A DNA stretch of 64,000 nt from Flavobacterium sp. (GTDB lineage: Bacteria; Bacteroidota; Bacteroidia; Flavobacteriales; Flavobacteriaceae). Below the pieces are notes generated by a model. The model was not told where the DNA came from and did no database searches. It saw only the letters and a list, made by a program, of their open reading frames with translations. Where the stretch lies: assembly GCF_024305175.1 (NCBI RefSeq), contig NZ_JAMWYY010000001.1, positions 1 to 64,000 on the forward strand, read 5' to 3'. Shown piece by piece: positions 53,814 to 63,796 of the stretch. The position numbers and the translations under genes are program-made. How positions within the stretch are numbered: position 1 is the first letter of the stretch; every line of letters starts with the position of its first letter.

Positions 53814-54298
53814 TGACGATTACCCTTATAGCGGCGGCAGCCGAAAACAATGCTTTAGGTAAAGACAACCAGATGGTATGGCACCTGCCTGATGATTTTA
53901 AACGGTTTAAAAAGTTAACTACAGAACACCATATCATTATGGGGCGTAAAACGCTGGAAAGCATGAATGGCCCGCTGCCCAACCGTACTAACATTGTTAT
54001 TACCCGCCAAAAAGATTTTACCTATGAAGGCTGCACCATAGTGCACAGCCTTAATGAAGCCCTTGCTGCCTGCCCGCAGGATGAGGAGGTTTTTATAGTA
54101 GGCGGTGGCGAAATTTACAAACAGGCTATTGACCGGGCTGATAAAATAGAACTTACACGTGTGCATACAACAGTTGATGCCGATGCTTACTTTCCTGAAA
54201 TTGATGAAAGCAAATGGCAGCTTGTAAGCGAAGAATATCATCCAAAAGATGAAAAGCATAAATTGGATTTTACTTATATAACATGGATAAAAGAGTAA
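53813..54298 (+). CDS. folA: dihydrofolate reductase
   Basis: 161-residue DHFR reducing dihydrofolate with NADPH. Motifs: TLIAAAAENNALGKDNQMVWHLPDDFKRFKKLT (active site Trp and Asp), HHIIMGRKTLESM, and VFIVGGGEIYKQAI. It is translationally coupled to the 2TM gene and close to thyA, forming a dTMP cycle cluster. Length and motifs are normal. Confidence 0.95.
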   Translation: MTITLIAAAAENNALGKDNQMVWHLPDDFKRFKKLTTEHHIIMGRKTLESMNGPLPNRTNIVITRQKDFTYEGCTIVHSLNEALAACPQDEEVFIVGGGEIYKQAIDRADKIELTRVHTTVDADAYFPEIDESKWQLVSEEYHPKDEKHKLDFTYITWIKE

Positions 54299-54309
54299 TT
54301 TAAAAGGGT

Positions 54310-54969
54310 ATGAGTGAATTAAAGGAATGTCCTAATTGTAATAATAAAATTAAGGGCGGTATTTTTAATAGTAATAACTTCTTATCAGAAGAAAAAGTAG
54401 CAATAATTAATGTCTATCATGACAAAAAATCTAATTCCTACTGTGATAAATGTGGTGATGAATTATTTGTAAAATATAAAAATGCACTGTTGAAAGAAAA
54501 AAAGCAGTTAAAAGAGAAGTTTTTATCTATCATTAATTCTATACCTGTAATTACTACACATTCTCCTCTTAATTGGAACTACGAAATAATAGATATGGTT
54601 ACTGCACAATCATCAACTGGCACAGGTGTTTTAACAGAACTTTCATCTTCATTTAGTGATTTTTTCGGAATGCAATCTGACAGACTTTCGAATAAAATAA
54701 AACATGGTGAAGACCTTTGTTTTTCAAAATTAAGGAAAAGAGTTTTAGATGTTGGTGGAAATGCAGTCATAGCCACAGATGTTGATTATTCGGAAATAGG
54801 TGGGGATAAGGGAATTTTAATGGTTTGCATGGGAGGAACAGCTATTAAATTGTTAAATACTGATATACTTGGAAAGGAGCGCGAGGAACACTTAAGCATA
54901 ATTGAAGAAATAAATGCAAGGATTTTATTTCTTGAGAAATATAATTTAGCTAGTTACGAAGCGGTATGA
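54310..54969 (+). CDS. zinc-ribbon plus YbjQ-like domain protein
   Basis: 219 residues. An N-terminal zinc ribbon (Cys7-x-x-Cys10 and Cys45-x-x-Cys48) and a central YbjQ/UPF0145-like domain (about 85-170; AQSSTGTGVLTEL, ARRVLDVGGNAV-like VLDVGGNAVIATDVDYSEIG). The YbjQ fold is a pentameric beta-barrel of unknown role. The DNA is AT-rich compared with folA and the AlkB gene on either side, suggesting a different origin. The last 4 nt overlap the AlkB-like start (ATGA). Confidence 0.68.
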   Translation: MSELKECPNCNNKIKGGIFNSNNFLSEEKVAIINVYHDKKSNSYCDKCGDELFVKYKNALLKEKKQLKEKFLSIINSIPVITTHSPLNWNYEIIDMVTAQSSTGTGVLTELSSSFSDFFGMQSDRLSNKIKHGEDLCFSKLRKRVLDVGGNAVIATDVDYSEIGGDKGILMVCMGGTAIKLLNTDILGKEREEHLSIIEEINARILFLEKYNLASYEAV

Positions 54970-55574
54970 ACCTCTTCTCCCCCGAAAATCCGAAAGATGA
55001 TAACCTGCTGCCTTATGATGGTGTGGTTAATTATTTTGGTGCCATATTTAAAAAAGAAGAGGCTGATTTCTATTTAGAGAAACTACTCAATACTATAGAG
55101 TGGCGTAATGATGAAGCTATTATTTTTGGTAAGCTCATTACCACCAAACGCAAAGTAGCCTGGTATGCCGAGCAACCCTTTGAATATACCTACAGCAAAG
55201 TCACCAAACGCGCACTACCGTTCACCAAAGAGCTGTCAGAACTTAAAGCCACTACCGAAAAACTTACCGGTGAAACTTACAACTCCTGCCTTTTAAACCT
55301 GTACCACGATGGCAACGAAGGTATGGCCTGGCACAGCGATGGCGAAAAAGACCTGAAGAAGAATGGGGCAATTGGTTCCCTCAGCTTTGGAGCAACCCGT
55401 AAATTCGCTTTTAAGCACAAGCAGACTAAAGAAACGGTTTCGGTGGTTTTAGAACACGGCAGCCTGTTGGTAATGAAAGATACCACCCAAACCCATTGGC
55501 TGCACCGCCTTCCCCCTACCAAAACTGTAAACAGCCCGCGCGTAAATCTTACCTTCAGGACAATCGTGCGTTAG
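54966..55574 (+). CDS. AlkB-family 2-oxoglutarate/Fe(II) dioxygenase
   Basis: 202-residue oxygenase of the AlkB type, expected to remove alkyl groups from nucleic-acid bases. Iron ligands are His123 and Asp125 (AWHSDGEKD) and His180 (THWLHRLP); the 2-oxoglutarate/base-binding Arg pair is Arg192 and Arg198 (RVNLTFR). The start overlaps the preceding gene by 4 nt. The family resembles the ALKBH2/3-like bacterial subgroup. Intact by eye. Confidence 0.9.
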   Translation: MNLFSPENPKDDNLLPYDGVVNYFGAIFKKEEADFYLEKLLNTIEWRNDEAIIFGKLITTKRKVAWYAEQPFEYTYSKVTKRALPFTKELSELKATTEKLTGETYNSCLLNLYHDGNEGMAWHSDGEKDLKKNGAIGSLSFGATRKFAFKHKQTKETVSVVLEHGSLLVMKDTTQTHWLHRLPPTKTVNSPRVNLTFRTIVR

Positions 55575-55662
55575 TAATACTTCTATCGCTTTTAATTTAA
55601 TAACCCGCTACGCTTTTGCGGCTGCCTGTTTTTTAGTATCTTGAGAAAAACTAAAATTCAGC

Positions 55663-56784
55663 ATGGAAGAACTTACCACAATACGGCACTACCTGCACCG
55701 CCACCCCGAAGTTTCACAAAACGAATATAAAACACAGGAGTACCTTTTAGGGTTATTGGAAAAGCTTGACACTGACAGCATTCAAAAAACAGCCAACACA
55801 GGGATATTAGTAACTTTTAAAGGACAGTCACCCGGTAAAAACATACTACTCCGTGCCGATATTGATGCCCTGCCGATACAGGAAACTATTACCACGGTAT
55901 ATAAATCGGTAACCAATGGTGTTTCCCACAAATGCGGGCACGATGGGCACAGCACTATACTGTATGGCGTAGCAAAGCACTTTTCAGCTAACAGGCCGCA
56001 ACAAGGTAATGTGTACCTGCTTTTTCAGCCTGCCGAAGAAAACGGCTGGGGTGCAAGGAATGTAGTTGCCGATGGTTTCTTAAACAAACTGGATATTGAT
56101 TTTGTATTCGCCCTGCACAACCTGCCGGGTTTTTCAACGCATACTATTGTGTGTAAAACAGGCAGCTTTACATCGAGCGTGGTGAGCATTGCCGCATTCT
56201 TTAAGGGTTATACAGCGCATGCCGCAGAACCGTGGAACGGGCGTAATCCGGCTGCTGCCATGGGCAGGTATATGCTAAAGGCATTAGAGCTGAATCATGA
56301 AGATAAGCCTGCCTATGTTACCGTAACACCTGTACATACCCAAATGGGTGAAAAGGCTTACGGAATTTCGGCAGGAGAAGGCGAAGTACACCTTACCGTG
56401 CGTGCCGATAGTAATGACAGGCTGGACAACGCCATAGAGCAGCTCAAACAATTTGCTACTGATGAAGCAGAGAAGGAAGCGCTTGAGGTAAGCTTTGAAA
56501 TGATAGAACCTTTTGAGTCGAACCAAAATGACACTAAGGCGGTTGCTATAATAAAAAAGGCTGCCATTTCAAATAATTTGGTTTATGAGGATATTGCAGA
56601 AGGATTCCGCTTTGGCGAAGATTTCGGGATCTTTACAAACATCTGGCCCGGGGCTATGTTTGGTGTAGGCTCGGGTAAGGACTGCTATCCACTGCACCAC
56701 CCGGCTTACGACTATCCTGACGAAATAACCGCTACAGGAATTAAAATGTTTATACAAATACAGAAAGAAGCACAACAGGCATGA
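55663..56784 (+). CDS. M20-family amidohydrolase
   Basis: 373-residue zinc peptidase/deacylase of the IAA-amino-acid hydrolase/N-acyl-amino-acid amidohydrolase group. Metal-binding motif SHKCGHDGHSTIL (Cys91, His93, His96), preceded by RADIDALPIQE, and the catalytic Glu pair at 125-126 in PAEENGWGA. Likely releases an amino acid from an N-acyl conjugate. Its last 4 nt overlap the start of an alanine-racemase-like gene, which suggests that the freed amino acid is racemised (inference). Confidence 0.9.
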   Translation: MEELTTIRHYLHRHPEVSQNEYKTQEYLLGLLEKLDTDSIQKTANTGILVTFKGQSPGKNILLRADIDALPIQETITTVYKSVTNGVSHKCGHDGHSTILYGVAKHFSANRPQQGNVYLLFQPAEENGWGARNVVADGFLNKLDIDFVFALHNLPGFSTHTIVCKTGSFTSSVVSIAAFFKGYTAHAAEPWNGRNPAAAMGRYMLKALELNHEDKPAYVTVTPVHTQMGEKAYGISAGEGEVHLTVRADSNDRLDNAIEQLKQFATDEAEKEALEVSFEMIEPFESNQNDTKAVAIIKKAAISNNLVYEDIAEGFRFGEDFGIFTNIWPGAMFGVGSGKDCYPLHHPAYDYPDEITATGIKMFIQIQKEAQQA

Positions 56785-57926
56785 ATGAATCTTCGGTTAT
56801 AACCCTCAATAAAGAAGCATTACAAACCAACTGGAATTTTTTAAGAAGCTATTTTAAAGGTACCAAAATAAGTGCAGTGGTAAAAGGAAATGCATACGGC
56901 CACGGCATCAACGTGTATGTTCCGTTAGCAGAAGCCTGTGGTGTAAACCATTTCTCGGTTTTTAATGCAGAAGAGGCAAGAGCTGTTTTTAATGTAGCTT
57001 CGGCCGATACAACTATTATGATAATGGGTTCTGTAAAATATTCCGACATGGAATGGTGCATCAGCAACAACATAGAATTTTATGTTTTTACAGAGGAAAG
57101 GTTATCAGCAACATTACAATCGGCAAAACAACTTGGTAAGAAAGCGCTCATCCATATAGAAGTTGAAACCGGCATGTACCGCACCGGTTTTGAATTGGAA
57201 AAAATACCCGCCCTGATAAAAGTGCTCGAAGAGCAAAAAGAATACCTAACATTCAGGGGGCTATGCACACACTTTGCAGGAGCCGAAAGCATCGCCAACC
57301 ATGTACGCATTAAAAAGCAAAAAAGGCTGTTTAAAAAAGCCCTGTCGTCTTTCAGGGAAGCAGGACTAGAGCCACAGATAATACATACCTGCTGTTCGGC
57401 AGCGGCAGTGCGTATGCCCGATATGCATTATGATATGCTGCGCATAGGTATTATGCAGTATGGCTTTTGGTCGGGCCCGGAAGTGCTGGTAGAATACCTG
57501 AGCAAGCACAAAACAGATGTTTCGCCATTAAAGCGTATAATAAGGTGGGAGAGCAGCATTATGAGCCTAAAGCATGTACCGCCCGGCGAATATATCGGCT
57601 ATGGTACATCTTTCTTTTCGCATGAAGCCATGACGCTTGCCATTATACCTATTGGCTATGCACACGGGTTTAGCCGAAGCCTAAGCAACATGGGTATTGT
57701 GCTGGTAAATGGCAGGCGTGCGCCTGTAACCGGAACTGTAAACATGAACTGTATAGCTGTAGATGTTACCAATATACCCAACGTTACTACTGATGATGAC
57801 GTAGTGCTTATTGGCACACAAGGCGAACAGGAAATTTCTGTTGCCTCTTTCGGCGAACGGAGCAGCCAGCTTAATTATGAATTGCTAACAAGACTGCCAC
57901 AGGATATAGAAAGAAAAGTAGTGTGA
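56781..57926 (+). CDS. alanine-racemase-like PLP enzyme
   Basis: 381-residue fold-type III PLP racemase. Schiff-base Lys35 is in SAVVKGNAYGHG and the opposing catalytic Tyr274 in YIGYGTSF. The substrate-contact segment that in alanine racemases usually reads V-S-M-D is V-N-M-N here (TGTVNMNCIAVD), so substrate preference may differ from alanine. Bacteroidetes usually also have a MurF-fused racemase for cell-wall D-Ala, so this one may be an additional enzyme. It overlaps the M20 amidohydrolase gene by 4 nt. Confidence 0.85.
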   Translation: MNESSVITLNKEALQTNWNFLRSYFKGTKISAVVKGNAYGHGINVYVPLAEACGVNHFSVFNAEEARAVFNVASADTTIMIMGSVKYSDMEWCISNNIEFYVFTEERLSATLQSAKQLGKKALIHIEVETGMYRTGFELEKIPALIKVLEEQKEYLTFRGLCTHFAGAESIANHVRIKKQKRLFKKALSSFREAGLEPQIIHTCCSAAAVRMPDMHYDMLRIGIMQYGFWSGPEVLVEYLSKHKTDVSPLKRIIRWESSIMSLKHVPPGEYIGYGTSFFSHEAMTLAIIPIGYAHGFSRSLSNMGIVLVNGRRAPVTGTVNMNCIAVDVTNIPNVTTDDDVVLIGTQGEQEISVASFGERSSQLNYELLTRLPQDIERKVV

Positions 57927-57997
57927 GAATAGTTTTATAAAAGCAATAACATTTAGTATGCGTTCTGATTGTTATCTTTAAAGCAAATAAAACAACC

Positions 57998-59047
57998 GTG
58001 AACACCATCCTTATAGCTTTTACCGCACTGCTGGTGCTTTTCTCTGTAATGGCACTTATACGTAATGATTACTGGACCTTTAGGATGTTTGATTATCCGA
58101 GGCTTCAAAAATTCACGCTTTCCATCATCTGCCTGGGGCTGCTTCTTTACTTTTACAATGGTTCCGGCACTTTATACTGGGTGCTTACAGGTATAGTTAC
58201 TGTCAACACTATTTACCTGCTTTACCTGATACTCCCTTTTACCATCTTAGGTAAAAAACAGGTTTATAAAGCAAAAAGCTATAACGGTGACAGCAGCATA
58301 AGTATTATGATCTCTAATGTTTATCAGGATAATAAAAATTACAAAGGCTGTCTCGAAGAGATAGAAAAGGCTAACCCTGATATTGTGTTCCTGCTGGAGA
58401 CTGATGAAAAATGGGAAAAAGCTGTAAGCCCATTATTAGAGGATAAATATGAATATACTGTAAAAGCAGCAAAAGATAATACCTATGGTATGCTGCTTTT
58501 TTCTAAGCTTGAACTTAAGGACGATAAAATATCTTATCTGGTAGAGGATGATGTTCCGTCAATACATACAAAAGTAGTGATGAAAGACGGGAATGAAGTA
58601 GTGCTGCACGGTGTACACCCCACCCCACCCGTGCCAAACGAAAATGTGCGCAGCACAGAACGAGATAAGGAATTGCTTTTGGTAGCTGATATGGCAAAGG
58701 AGGAAGAACTACCTGTAGTAGTTATTGGCGACCTTAATGATGTAGCGTGGAGCCATACCACAGAACTCTTCCTTAAAATGAGCGGACTGCTCGACCCACG
58801 CCGTGGCAGGGGCTTCTTTAACTCTTTTCATGCAAAATACCCCTTTATGCGTTTCCCGCTTGATCATGCCTTTATATCGCCTGATTTTAAGCTGAACCGC
58901 ATTAAAAGGCTCGACAGTTTTGGGTCTGACCACTTCCCTATCTTTATTGACATACAATATGATCCACAGGCTGACAAAGAGCAAAAGCCGATGTATGCCG
59001 ATAGTGATGATACAGAGGAAGCACAGGAAAAGAAAGCGAAAACATAA
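57998..59047 (+). CDS. endonuclease/exonuclease/phosphatase-family membrane protein
   Basis: 349 residues starting with GTG. Three N-terminal hydrophobic helices (about 1-90) precede an EEP-fold domain (about 100-325): PDIVFLLETDEKW, VLHGVHPTPP, VVIGDLNDVAWS and the closing SDHFPIFIDI, which hold the metal and catalytic residues. The C-terminal tail is acidic/basic low complexity. The active domain is probably cytoplasmic or periplasmic beside the membrane; orientation is not certain. A -7-like TATCTTTA lies upstream (one mismatch from TAnnTTTG). Confidence 0.82.
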   Translation: MNTILIAFTALLVLFSVMALIRNDYWTFRMFDYPRLQKFTLSIICLGLLLYFYNGSGTLYWVLTGIVTVNTIYLLYLILPFTILGKKQVYKAKSYNGDSSISIMISNVYQDNKNYKGCLEEIEKANPDIVFLLETDEKWEKAVSPLLEDKYEYTVKAAKDNTYGMLLFSKLELKDDKISYLVEDDVPSIHTKVVMKDGNEVVLHGVHPTPPVPNENVRSTERDKELLLVADMAKEEELPVVVIGDLNDVAWSHTTELFLKMSGLLDPRRGRGFFNSFHAKYPFMRFPLDHAFISPDFKLNRIKRLDSFGSDHFPIFIDIQYDPQADKEQKPMYADSDDTEEAQEKKAKT

Positions 59048-59068
59048 GCCCCCTTTTAACAGTAATAA

Positions 59069-59094
59069 AAAACCCACTCTTTCGAGTGGGTTTT
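59069..59094. terminator. bidirectional terminator between the EEP gene and the rpo operon end
   Basis: 11-bp perfect stem AAAACCCACTC / GAGTGGGTTTT with a TTTC loop and A/T flanks on both sides. It ends the EEP transcript on the plus strand and the rpoBC-DUF3467 transcript on the minus strand. Confidence 0.85.
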
Positions 59095-59112
59095 ATTTTA
59101 TAATCTGATTTC

Positions 59113-59421
59113 CTAAGCCTGTCCGGCAGGGCCGAAGCTAAGCGGAAGCGGGGCCTGCTCACTTTCCTGAATAGCGCCATGTGCACTTTCAAAACGGTGA
59201 ATGTTTTCTCCTAATGCCTTAAGCAGCCTTTTGGCATGCTGTGGCGTTAACACAATGCGCGATTTAACTTTAGCTTTAGGAGCACCCGGCATAATCGAAA
59301 CGAAATCTACCACAAATTCTGAAGCAGAATGATTGATGATGGCAAGGTTGCTGTATGTGCCTTCGGCTGTTTTCTCGTCCAGTTCAATATTGATCTGTCC
59401 CTGTTGCTTTTGTTCACTCAT
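59113..59421 (-). CDS. DUF3467-domain protein
   Basis: 102 residues matching the DUF3467 pattern (INIELDEKTAEGTYSNLAIINHSASEFVVDF, then IVLTPQHAKRLLKAL). Function is unknown. It starts 4 nt after the rpoC stop, a conserved position in Bacteroidetes as far as I know, so its level is tied to RNA polymerase. A role linked to transcription is only inference from position. Confidence 0.88.
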   Translation of the reverse strand: MSEQKQQGQINIELDEKTAEGTYSNLAIINHSASEFVVDFVSIMPGAPKAKVKSRIVLTPQHAKRLLKALGENIHRFESAHGAIQESEQAPLPLSFGPAGQA

Positions 59422-59425
59422 TGTA

Positions 59426-62400
59426 TTAATAGTTTACTTCCTCTGTATTAGGAATTAATAATTCACTTAGTTCTTCTTTAGAGCCTACAATAATGTTATC
59501 ATATTCCCTCATACCTGTACCTGCAGGTATCCTGTGTCCTACAATAACGTTCTCTTTAAGGCCTTCAAGAGTATCTATCTTACCGGCTACGGCAGCCTCG
59601 TTAAGTACTTTTGTTGTTTCCTGGAACGATGCCGCAGAAATAAACGATTTGGTTTGAAGCGATGCCCTTGTAATACCCTGTAGTATAGGTGTAGCCGTTG
59701 CCGGTATTACATCTCTTGCTACCACAAGGTTCTGGTCGTTACGCTTAAGCAGGGAGTTTTCGTCCCTAAGCTCGCGTGGCGTAACAATCTGGCCCGGTTT
59801 AAGGTTTGCAGAATCGCCTGCATCCTCAACCACCTTCATTCCATATAGTTTATCATTCTCCTCGATAAAGTCGCTGGTGTGTGCCAACTGGTCTTCAAGG
59901 AATAGCGTGTCACCCGGATCCTGTATCTGTACCTTACGCATCATCTGGCGAATTACAACCTCAAAGTGCTTATCGTTGATTTTTACACCCTGAAGGCGGT
60001 AAACCTCCTGAATTTCGTTTACAAGGTACTGCTGTACTGAAGACGGCCCCTGTATCCTAAGGATATCCTCAGGAGTAATAGCACCGTCAGAAAGTGGCAT
60101 ACCGGCCCTTACAAAGTCATTTTCCTGTACCAGTATCTGGTTAGAAAGCTTTACAAGGTACTTCTTGATTTCACCAAATTTAGATTCGATGATAATCTCG
60201 CGGTTACCCCTCTTGATTTTACCGAATGACACCACACCGTCAATTTCTGATACTACGGCAGGGTTACTTGGGTTACGTGCTTCAAGAAGCTCAGTAATCC
60301 TTGGTAAACCACCGGTAATATCACCTGCTTTAGATGAACGCCTTGGTATCTTAACAAGTACTTTACCTGATTTAATCTTCTCACCGTTATCTACCATAAG
60401 GTGGGCACCCACCGGCAGGTTGTAAGAACGGATAAGTTCACCGTCATTACCATAAATAAGAAGCGTTGGTATAAGTTTCTTGTTCCTTGATTCAGAGATT
60501 ACCTTTTCCTGGAAACCTGTCTGTTCGTCAATTTCAACAACGAAAGATTGTCCCTGTTCGATATCTTCATAAGCTACCTTACCTGTGTATTCAGAAATAA
60601 TTACACCGTTATAAGGGTCCCACTTACACACTGTTGTACCCTGGTCTACCACTTGTCCGTCTTTCACGTAAATGCTAGAACCGTAAGGTATGTTGTGTGT
60701 GTTAAGTACAATACCTGTATTTTCGTCGACAAGTTTAAGCTCTGTAGAACGCGATATTACAATATCGGTTTCATTACCTTCGTTGTCTTCTCCTTTAACT
60801 GTTTTAAGGTCTTCAATTTCAAGCCTACCTTTAAATTTGGTAATAATGCTTGATTCTTCAGAAATGTTACCTGCTGTACCACCCACGTGGAAGGTACGAA
60901 GCGTTAGCTGTGTACCCGGCTCACCGATAGACTGTGCTGCAATTACACCAACAGCCTCACCCTTCTGGGTCATTTTTCCGGTGGCAAGGTTACGCCCGTA
61001 ACACTTGGCACAAATACCTTGTTTTGCCTCACAGGTAAGCGGAGAACGCACTTCTACCCTTTCTATAGGTGCTGCACTAATCCTTCTTACTTCTGCTTCA
61101 GTTATCTGGTTTCCTGCTTCAACAAGCACTTCGCTTGTAAGCGGGTTAACCACATCCTGAAGGGCAACACGGCCTAATATCCTTTCGCCAAGGCTTTCTA
61201 CAACCTCTTCGTTCTTTTTAAGTGCCGTAACCTCTATACCCCTTAATGTACCGCAATCTACTGTGTTTACAATAACATCCTGCGAAACATCATGAAGTCT
61301 CCTGGTAAGGTAACCCGCGTCAGCCGTTTTAAGAGCCGTATCCGCAAGACCTTTACGCGCACCGTGGGTAGAGATAAAGTATTCAAGAATCGAAAGACCT
61401 TCCTTAAAGTTAGAAAGAATCGGGTTCTCGATAATTTCTCCACCGCCGGCAGTAGATTTTTTAGGCTTAGCCATCAAACCACGCATACCGGTTAACTGGC
61501 GTATCTGTTCTTTACTACCCCTCGCCCCGGAGTCAAGCATCATATATACCGAGTTGAAACCTTGCTGGTCTTCACGAATGTTCTTCATGGCAAGCTCTGT
61601 AAGCAAAGCATTGGTAGAAGTCCACACGTCAATTACCTGGTTGTAACGCTCGTTGTTGGTTATAAGACCCATGTTATAGTTCATGGTAATAGCCTCAACC
61701 TGAGAGTTTGCATCGGCAATAAGTTCCTGTTTCCTGTCCGGGATAATAATATCTCCCAAGCTGAAAGATAAACCACCCTGGAATGCAAAGCGGTAACCCA
61801 TGTCTTTCATGCTGTCAAGGAATGCTGCCGTTGTAGGCACATCGGTAACACTTAAAATTTTACCGATAACATCCCTTAACGATTTCTTGGTAAGAACTTC
61901 ATTAATATATCCTGCAGCTTCAGGCACCACTTCGTTAAACAGTACCCTACCGGCTGTAGTTTGTATTATTTTGTAAACAAGCTCACCTTTATCATTAAAG
62001 TCTTTTGCACGTACTTTTACACGGGCGTTAAGGTGAAGCCTGCCCTCATTAAGGGCAATATTAACCTCTTCTGCCGAGTAGAAAGTAAGGCCTTCGCCTT
62101 TAATTTTATTCTCTTCTGTGCTAAGGCGCTCTTTGGTCATATAATATAGACCAAGTACCATGTCCTGAGAAGGTACGGTAATAGGCGCACCATTAGCAGG
62201 GTTAAGGATATTGTGAGAAGCAAGCATCAATAGCTGTGCCTCTAATATAGCCTCAGGCCCAAGCGGAAGGTGTACCGCCATCTGGTCACCGTCAAAGTCG
62301 GCGTTAAATGCCGTACATACCAACGGGTGAAGCTGTATCGCCTTACCTTCAATTAGTTTCGGCTGGAAAGCCTGAATACCAAGACGGTGAAGCGTAGGGG

Positions 62401-63727
62401 CCCTGTTTAGCAGTACAGGGTGTCCTTTAATTACATTTTCAAGGATGTCCCAAACTACGGGCTCTTTTTTATCTATTATTTTTTTAGCCGATTTTACCGT
62501 TTTAACGATTCCGCGCTCTATAAGCTTACGGATAACAAACGGCTTGTAAAGCTCGGCAGCCATATCTTTTGGAAGACCACACTCAAATAACTTAAGTTCC
62601 GGTCCTACAACAATTACCGAACGTGCTGAATAGTCAACACGCTTACCAAGCAGGTTTTGACGGAAACGTCCCTGCTTACCTTTCAGTGAATCTGAAAGCG
62701 ATTTAAGCGGCCTGTTGCTTTCTGTTTTAACAGCAGAAGCTTTCCTTGTGTTATCAAAAAGCGAGTCTACAGATTCCTGAAGCATACGCTTTTCGTTACG
62801 AAGGATAACCTCTGGGGCTTTAATTTCCATCAACCTTTTTAAACGGTTGTTACGGATAATAACCCTGCGGTAAAGGTCATTAAGGTCAGATGTTGCAAAA
62901 CGTCCGCCATCAAGCGGCACAAGCGGGCGAAGCTCTGGCGGTATAACAGGTATTACCTTTAATATCATCCACTCAGGGCGGTTCTCCCTGTTCATGTTGC
63001 TCTCACGGAACGACTCTACCACCTGTAGCCTTTTAAGGGCTTCTGTTTTACGTTGCTTAGAAGTCTCGGTATTGGCACTGTGGCGCAGGTCATAAGACAA
63101 CTGATCAAGGTCAATACGCGCTAATAAGTCCATGATACACTCAGCACCCATCTTAGCGATAAACTTATTAGGGTCGTTGTCATCAAGGTATTGGTTTTCC
63201 ATCGGAAGAGAATCCACGATATTCAGGTACTCTTCTTCTGTCAAAAAGTCTAATGCATTTAGTGCTTCCCCGTCGGGCCCTTTGGCAATACCCGGCTGTA
63301 TAACTACATACCTTTCATAGTATATAATCATATCCAGCTTTTTAGAAGGCAGCCCAAGAAGGTAACCAATTTTATTTGGTAACGAACGGAAATACCAGAT
63401 ATGTGCAATAGGCACAACAAGATTGATGTGGCCTACCCTGTCGCGTCGAACTTTCTTTTCAGTAACTTCTACACCGCAACGGTCGCAAACGATACCCTTA
63501 TAACGTATCCTTTTGTACTTACCGCAGGCACACTCAAAATCTTTAACCGGGCCAAAAATACGCTCGCAAAACAAGCCATCCCTTTCCGGTTTATGGGTAC
63601 GATAGTTAATGGTTTCGGGTTTAAGAACCTCACCTCTCGACTCAGCCAGGATAGACTCCGGCGAAGCCAGTCCTATTGAGATCTGGTTAAATCTTTTAAC
63701 CGTATTTTTATCTTTTAATCTCGTCAT
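59426..63727 (-). CDS. rpoC: RNA polymerase beta' subunit
   Basis: 1433-residue largest subunit of RNA polymerase. Motifs: N-terminal zinc ribbon ([20 protein letters not shown]), [18 protein letters not shown], active-site [12 protein letters not shown] with its three Mg-binding Asp, bridge/trigger region ([21 protein letters not shown]), and the second zinc site ([13 protein letters not shown]). Length is normal for Bacteroidetes. It is cotranscribed with rpoB upstream; a stem-loop without T-tract lies in the 69-nt gap. Confidence 0.98.
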   Translation of the reverse strand: MTRLKDKNTVKRFNQISIGLASPESILAESRGEVLKPETINYRTHKPERDGLFCERIFGPVKDFECACGKYKRIRYKGIVCDRCGVEVTEKKVRRDRVGHINLVVPIAHIWYFRSLPNKIGYLLGLPSKKLDMIIYYERYVVIQPGIAKGPDGEALNALDFLTEEEYLNIVDSLPMENQYLDDNDPNKFIAKMGAECIMDLLARIDLDQLSYDLRHSANTETSKQRKTEALKRLQVVESFRESNMNRENRPEWMILKVIPVIPPELRPLVPLDGGRFATSDLNDLYRRVIIRNNRLKRLMEIKAPEVILRNEKRMLQESVDSLFDNTRKASAVKTESNRPLKSLSDSLKGKQGRFRQNLLGKRVDYSARSVIVVGPELKLFECGLPKDMAAELYKPFVIRKLIERGIVKTVKSAKKIIDKKEPVVWDILENVIKGHPVLLNRAPTLHRLGIQAFQPKLIEGKAIQLHPLVCTAFNADFDGDQMAVHLPLGPEAILEAQLLMLASHNILNPANGAPITVPSQDMVLGLYYMTKERLSTEENKIKGEGLTFYSAEEVNIALNEGRLHLNARVKVRAKDFNDKGELVYKIIQTTAGRVLFNEVVPEAAGYINEVLTKKSLRDVIGKILSVTDVPTTAAFLDSMKDMGYRFAFQGGLSFSLGDIIIPDRKQELIADANSQVEAITMNYNMGLITNNERYNQVIDVWTSTNALLTELAMKNIREDQQGFNSVYMMLDSGARGSKEQIRQLTGMRGLMAKPKKSTAGGGEIIENPILSNFKEGLSILEYFISTHGARKGLADTALKTADAGYLTRRLHDVSQDVIVNTVDCGTLRGIEVTALKKNEEVVESLGERILGRVALQDVVNPLTSEVLVEAGNQITEAEVRRISAAPIERVEVRSPLTCEAKQGICAKCYGRNLATGKMTQKGEAVGVIAAQSIGEPGTQLTLRTFHVGGTAGNISEESSIITKFKGRLEIEDLKTVKGEDNEGNETDIVISRSTELKLVDENTGIVLNTHNIPYGSSIYVKDGQVVDQGTTVCKWDPYNGVIISEYTGKVAYEDIEQGQSFVVEIDEQTGFQEKVISESRNKKLIPTLLIYGNDGELIRSYNLPVGAHLMVDNGEKIKSGKVLVKIPRRSSKAGDITGGLPRITELLEARNPSNPAVVSEIDGVVSFGKIKRGNREIIIESKFGEIKKYLVKLSNQILVQENDFVRAGMPLSDGAITPEDILRIQGPSSVQQYLVNEIQEVYRLQGVKINDKHFEVVIRQMMRKVQIQDPGDTLFLEDQLAHTSDFIEENDKLYGMKVVEDAGDSANLKPGQIVTPRELRDENSLLKRNDQNLVVARDVIPATATPILQGITRASLQTKSFISAASFQETTKVLNEAAVAGKIDTLEGLKENVIVGHRIPAGTGMREYDNIIVGSKEELSELLIPNTEEVNY

Positions 63728-63763
63728 GATACAGATCTATCGATTTATTAAAAACAGTATATA

Positions 63764-63788
63764 GGGAGTGGCGCATGGCACCACTCCC
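63764..63788 (-). other. rpoB-rpoC intergenic stem-loop
   Basis: 8-bp perfect stem GGGAGTGG / CCACTCCC with a 9-nt loop and no T-tract on the minus strand, so it is not a normal terminator. It may be an RNA-processing or stabilising element between rpoB and rpoC. Confidence 0.6.
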
Positions 63789-63796
63789 GTGTAAAT

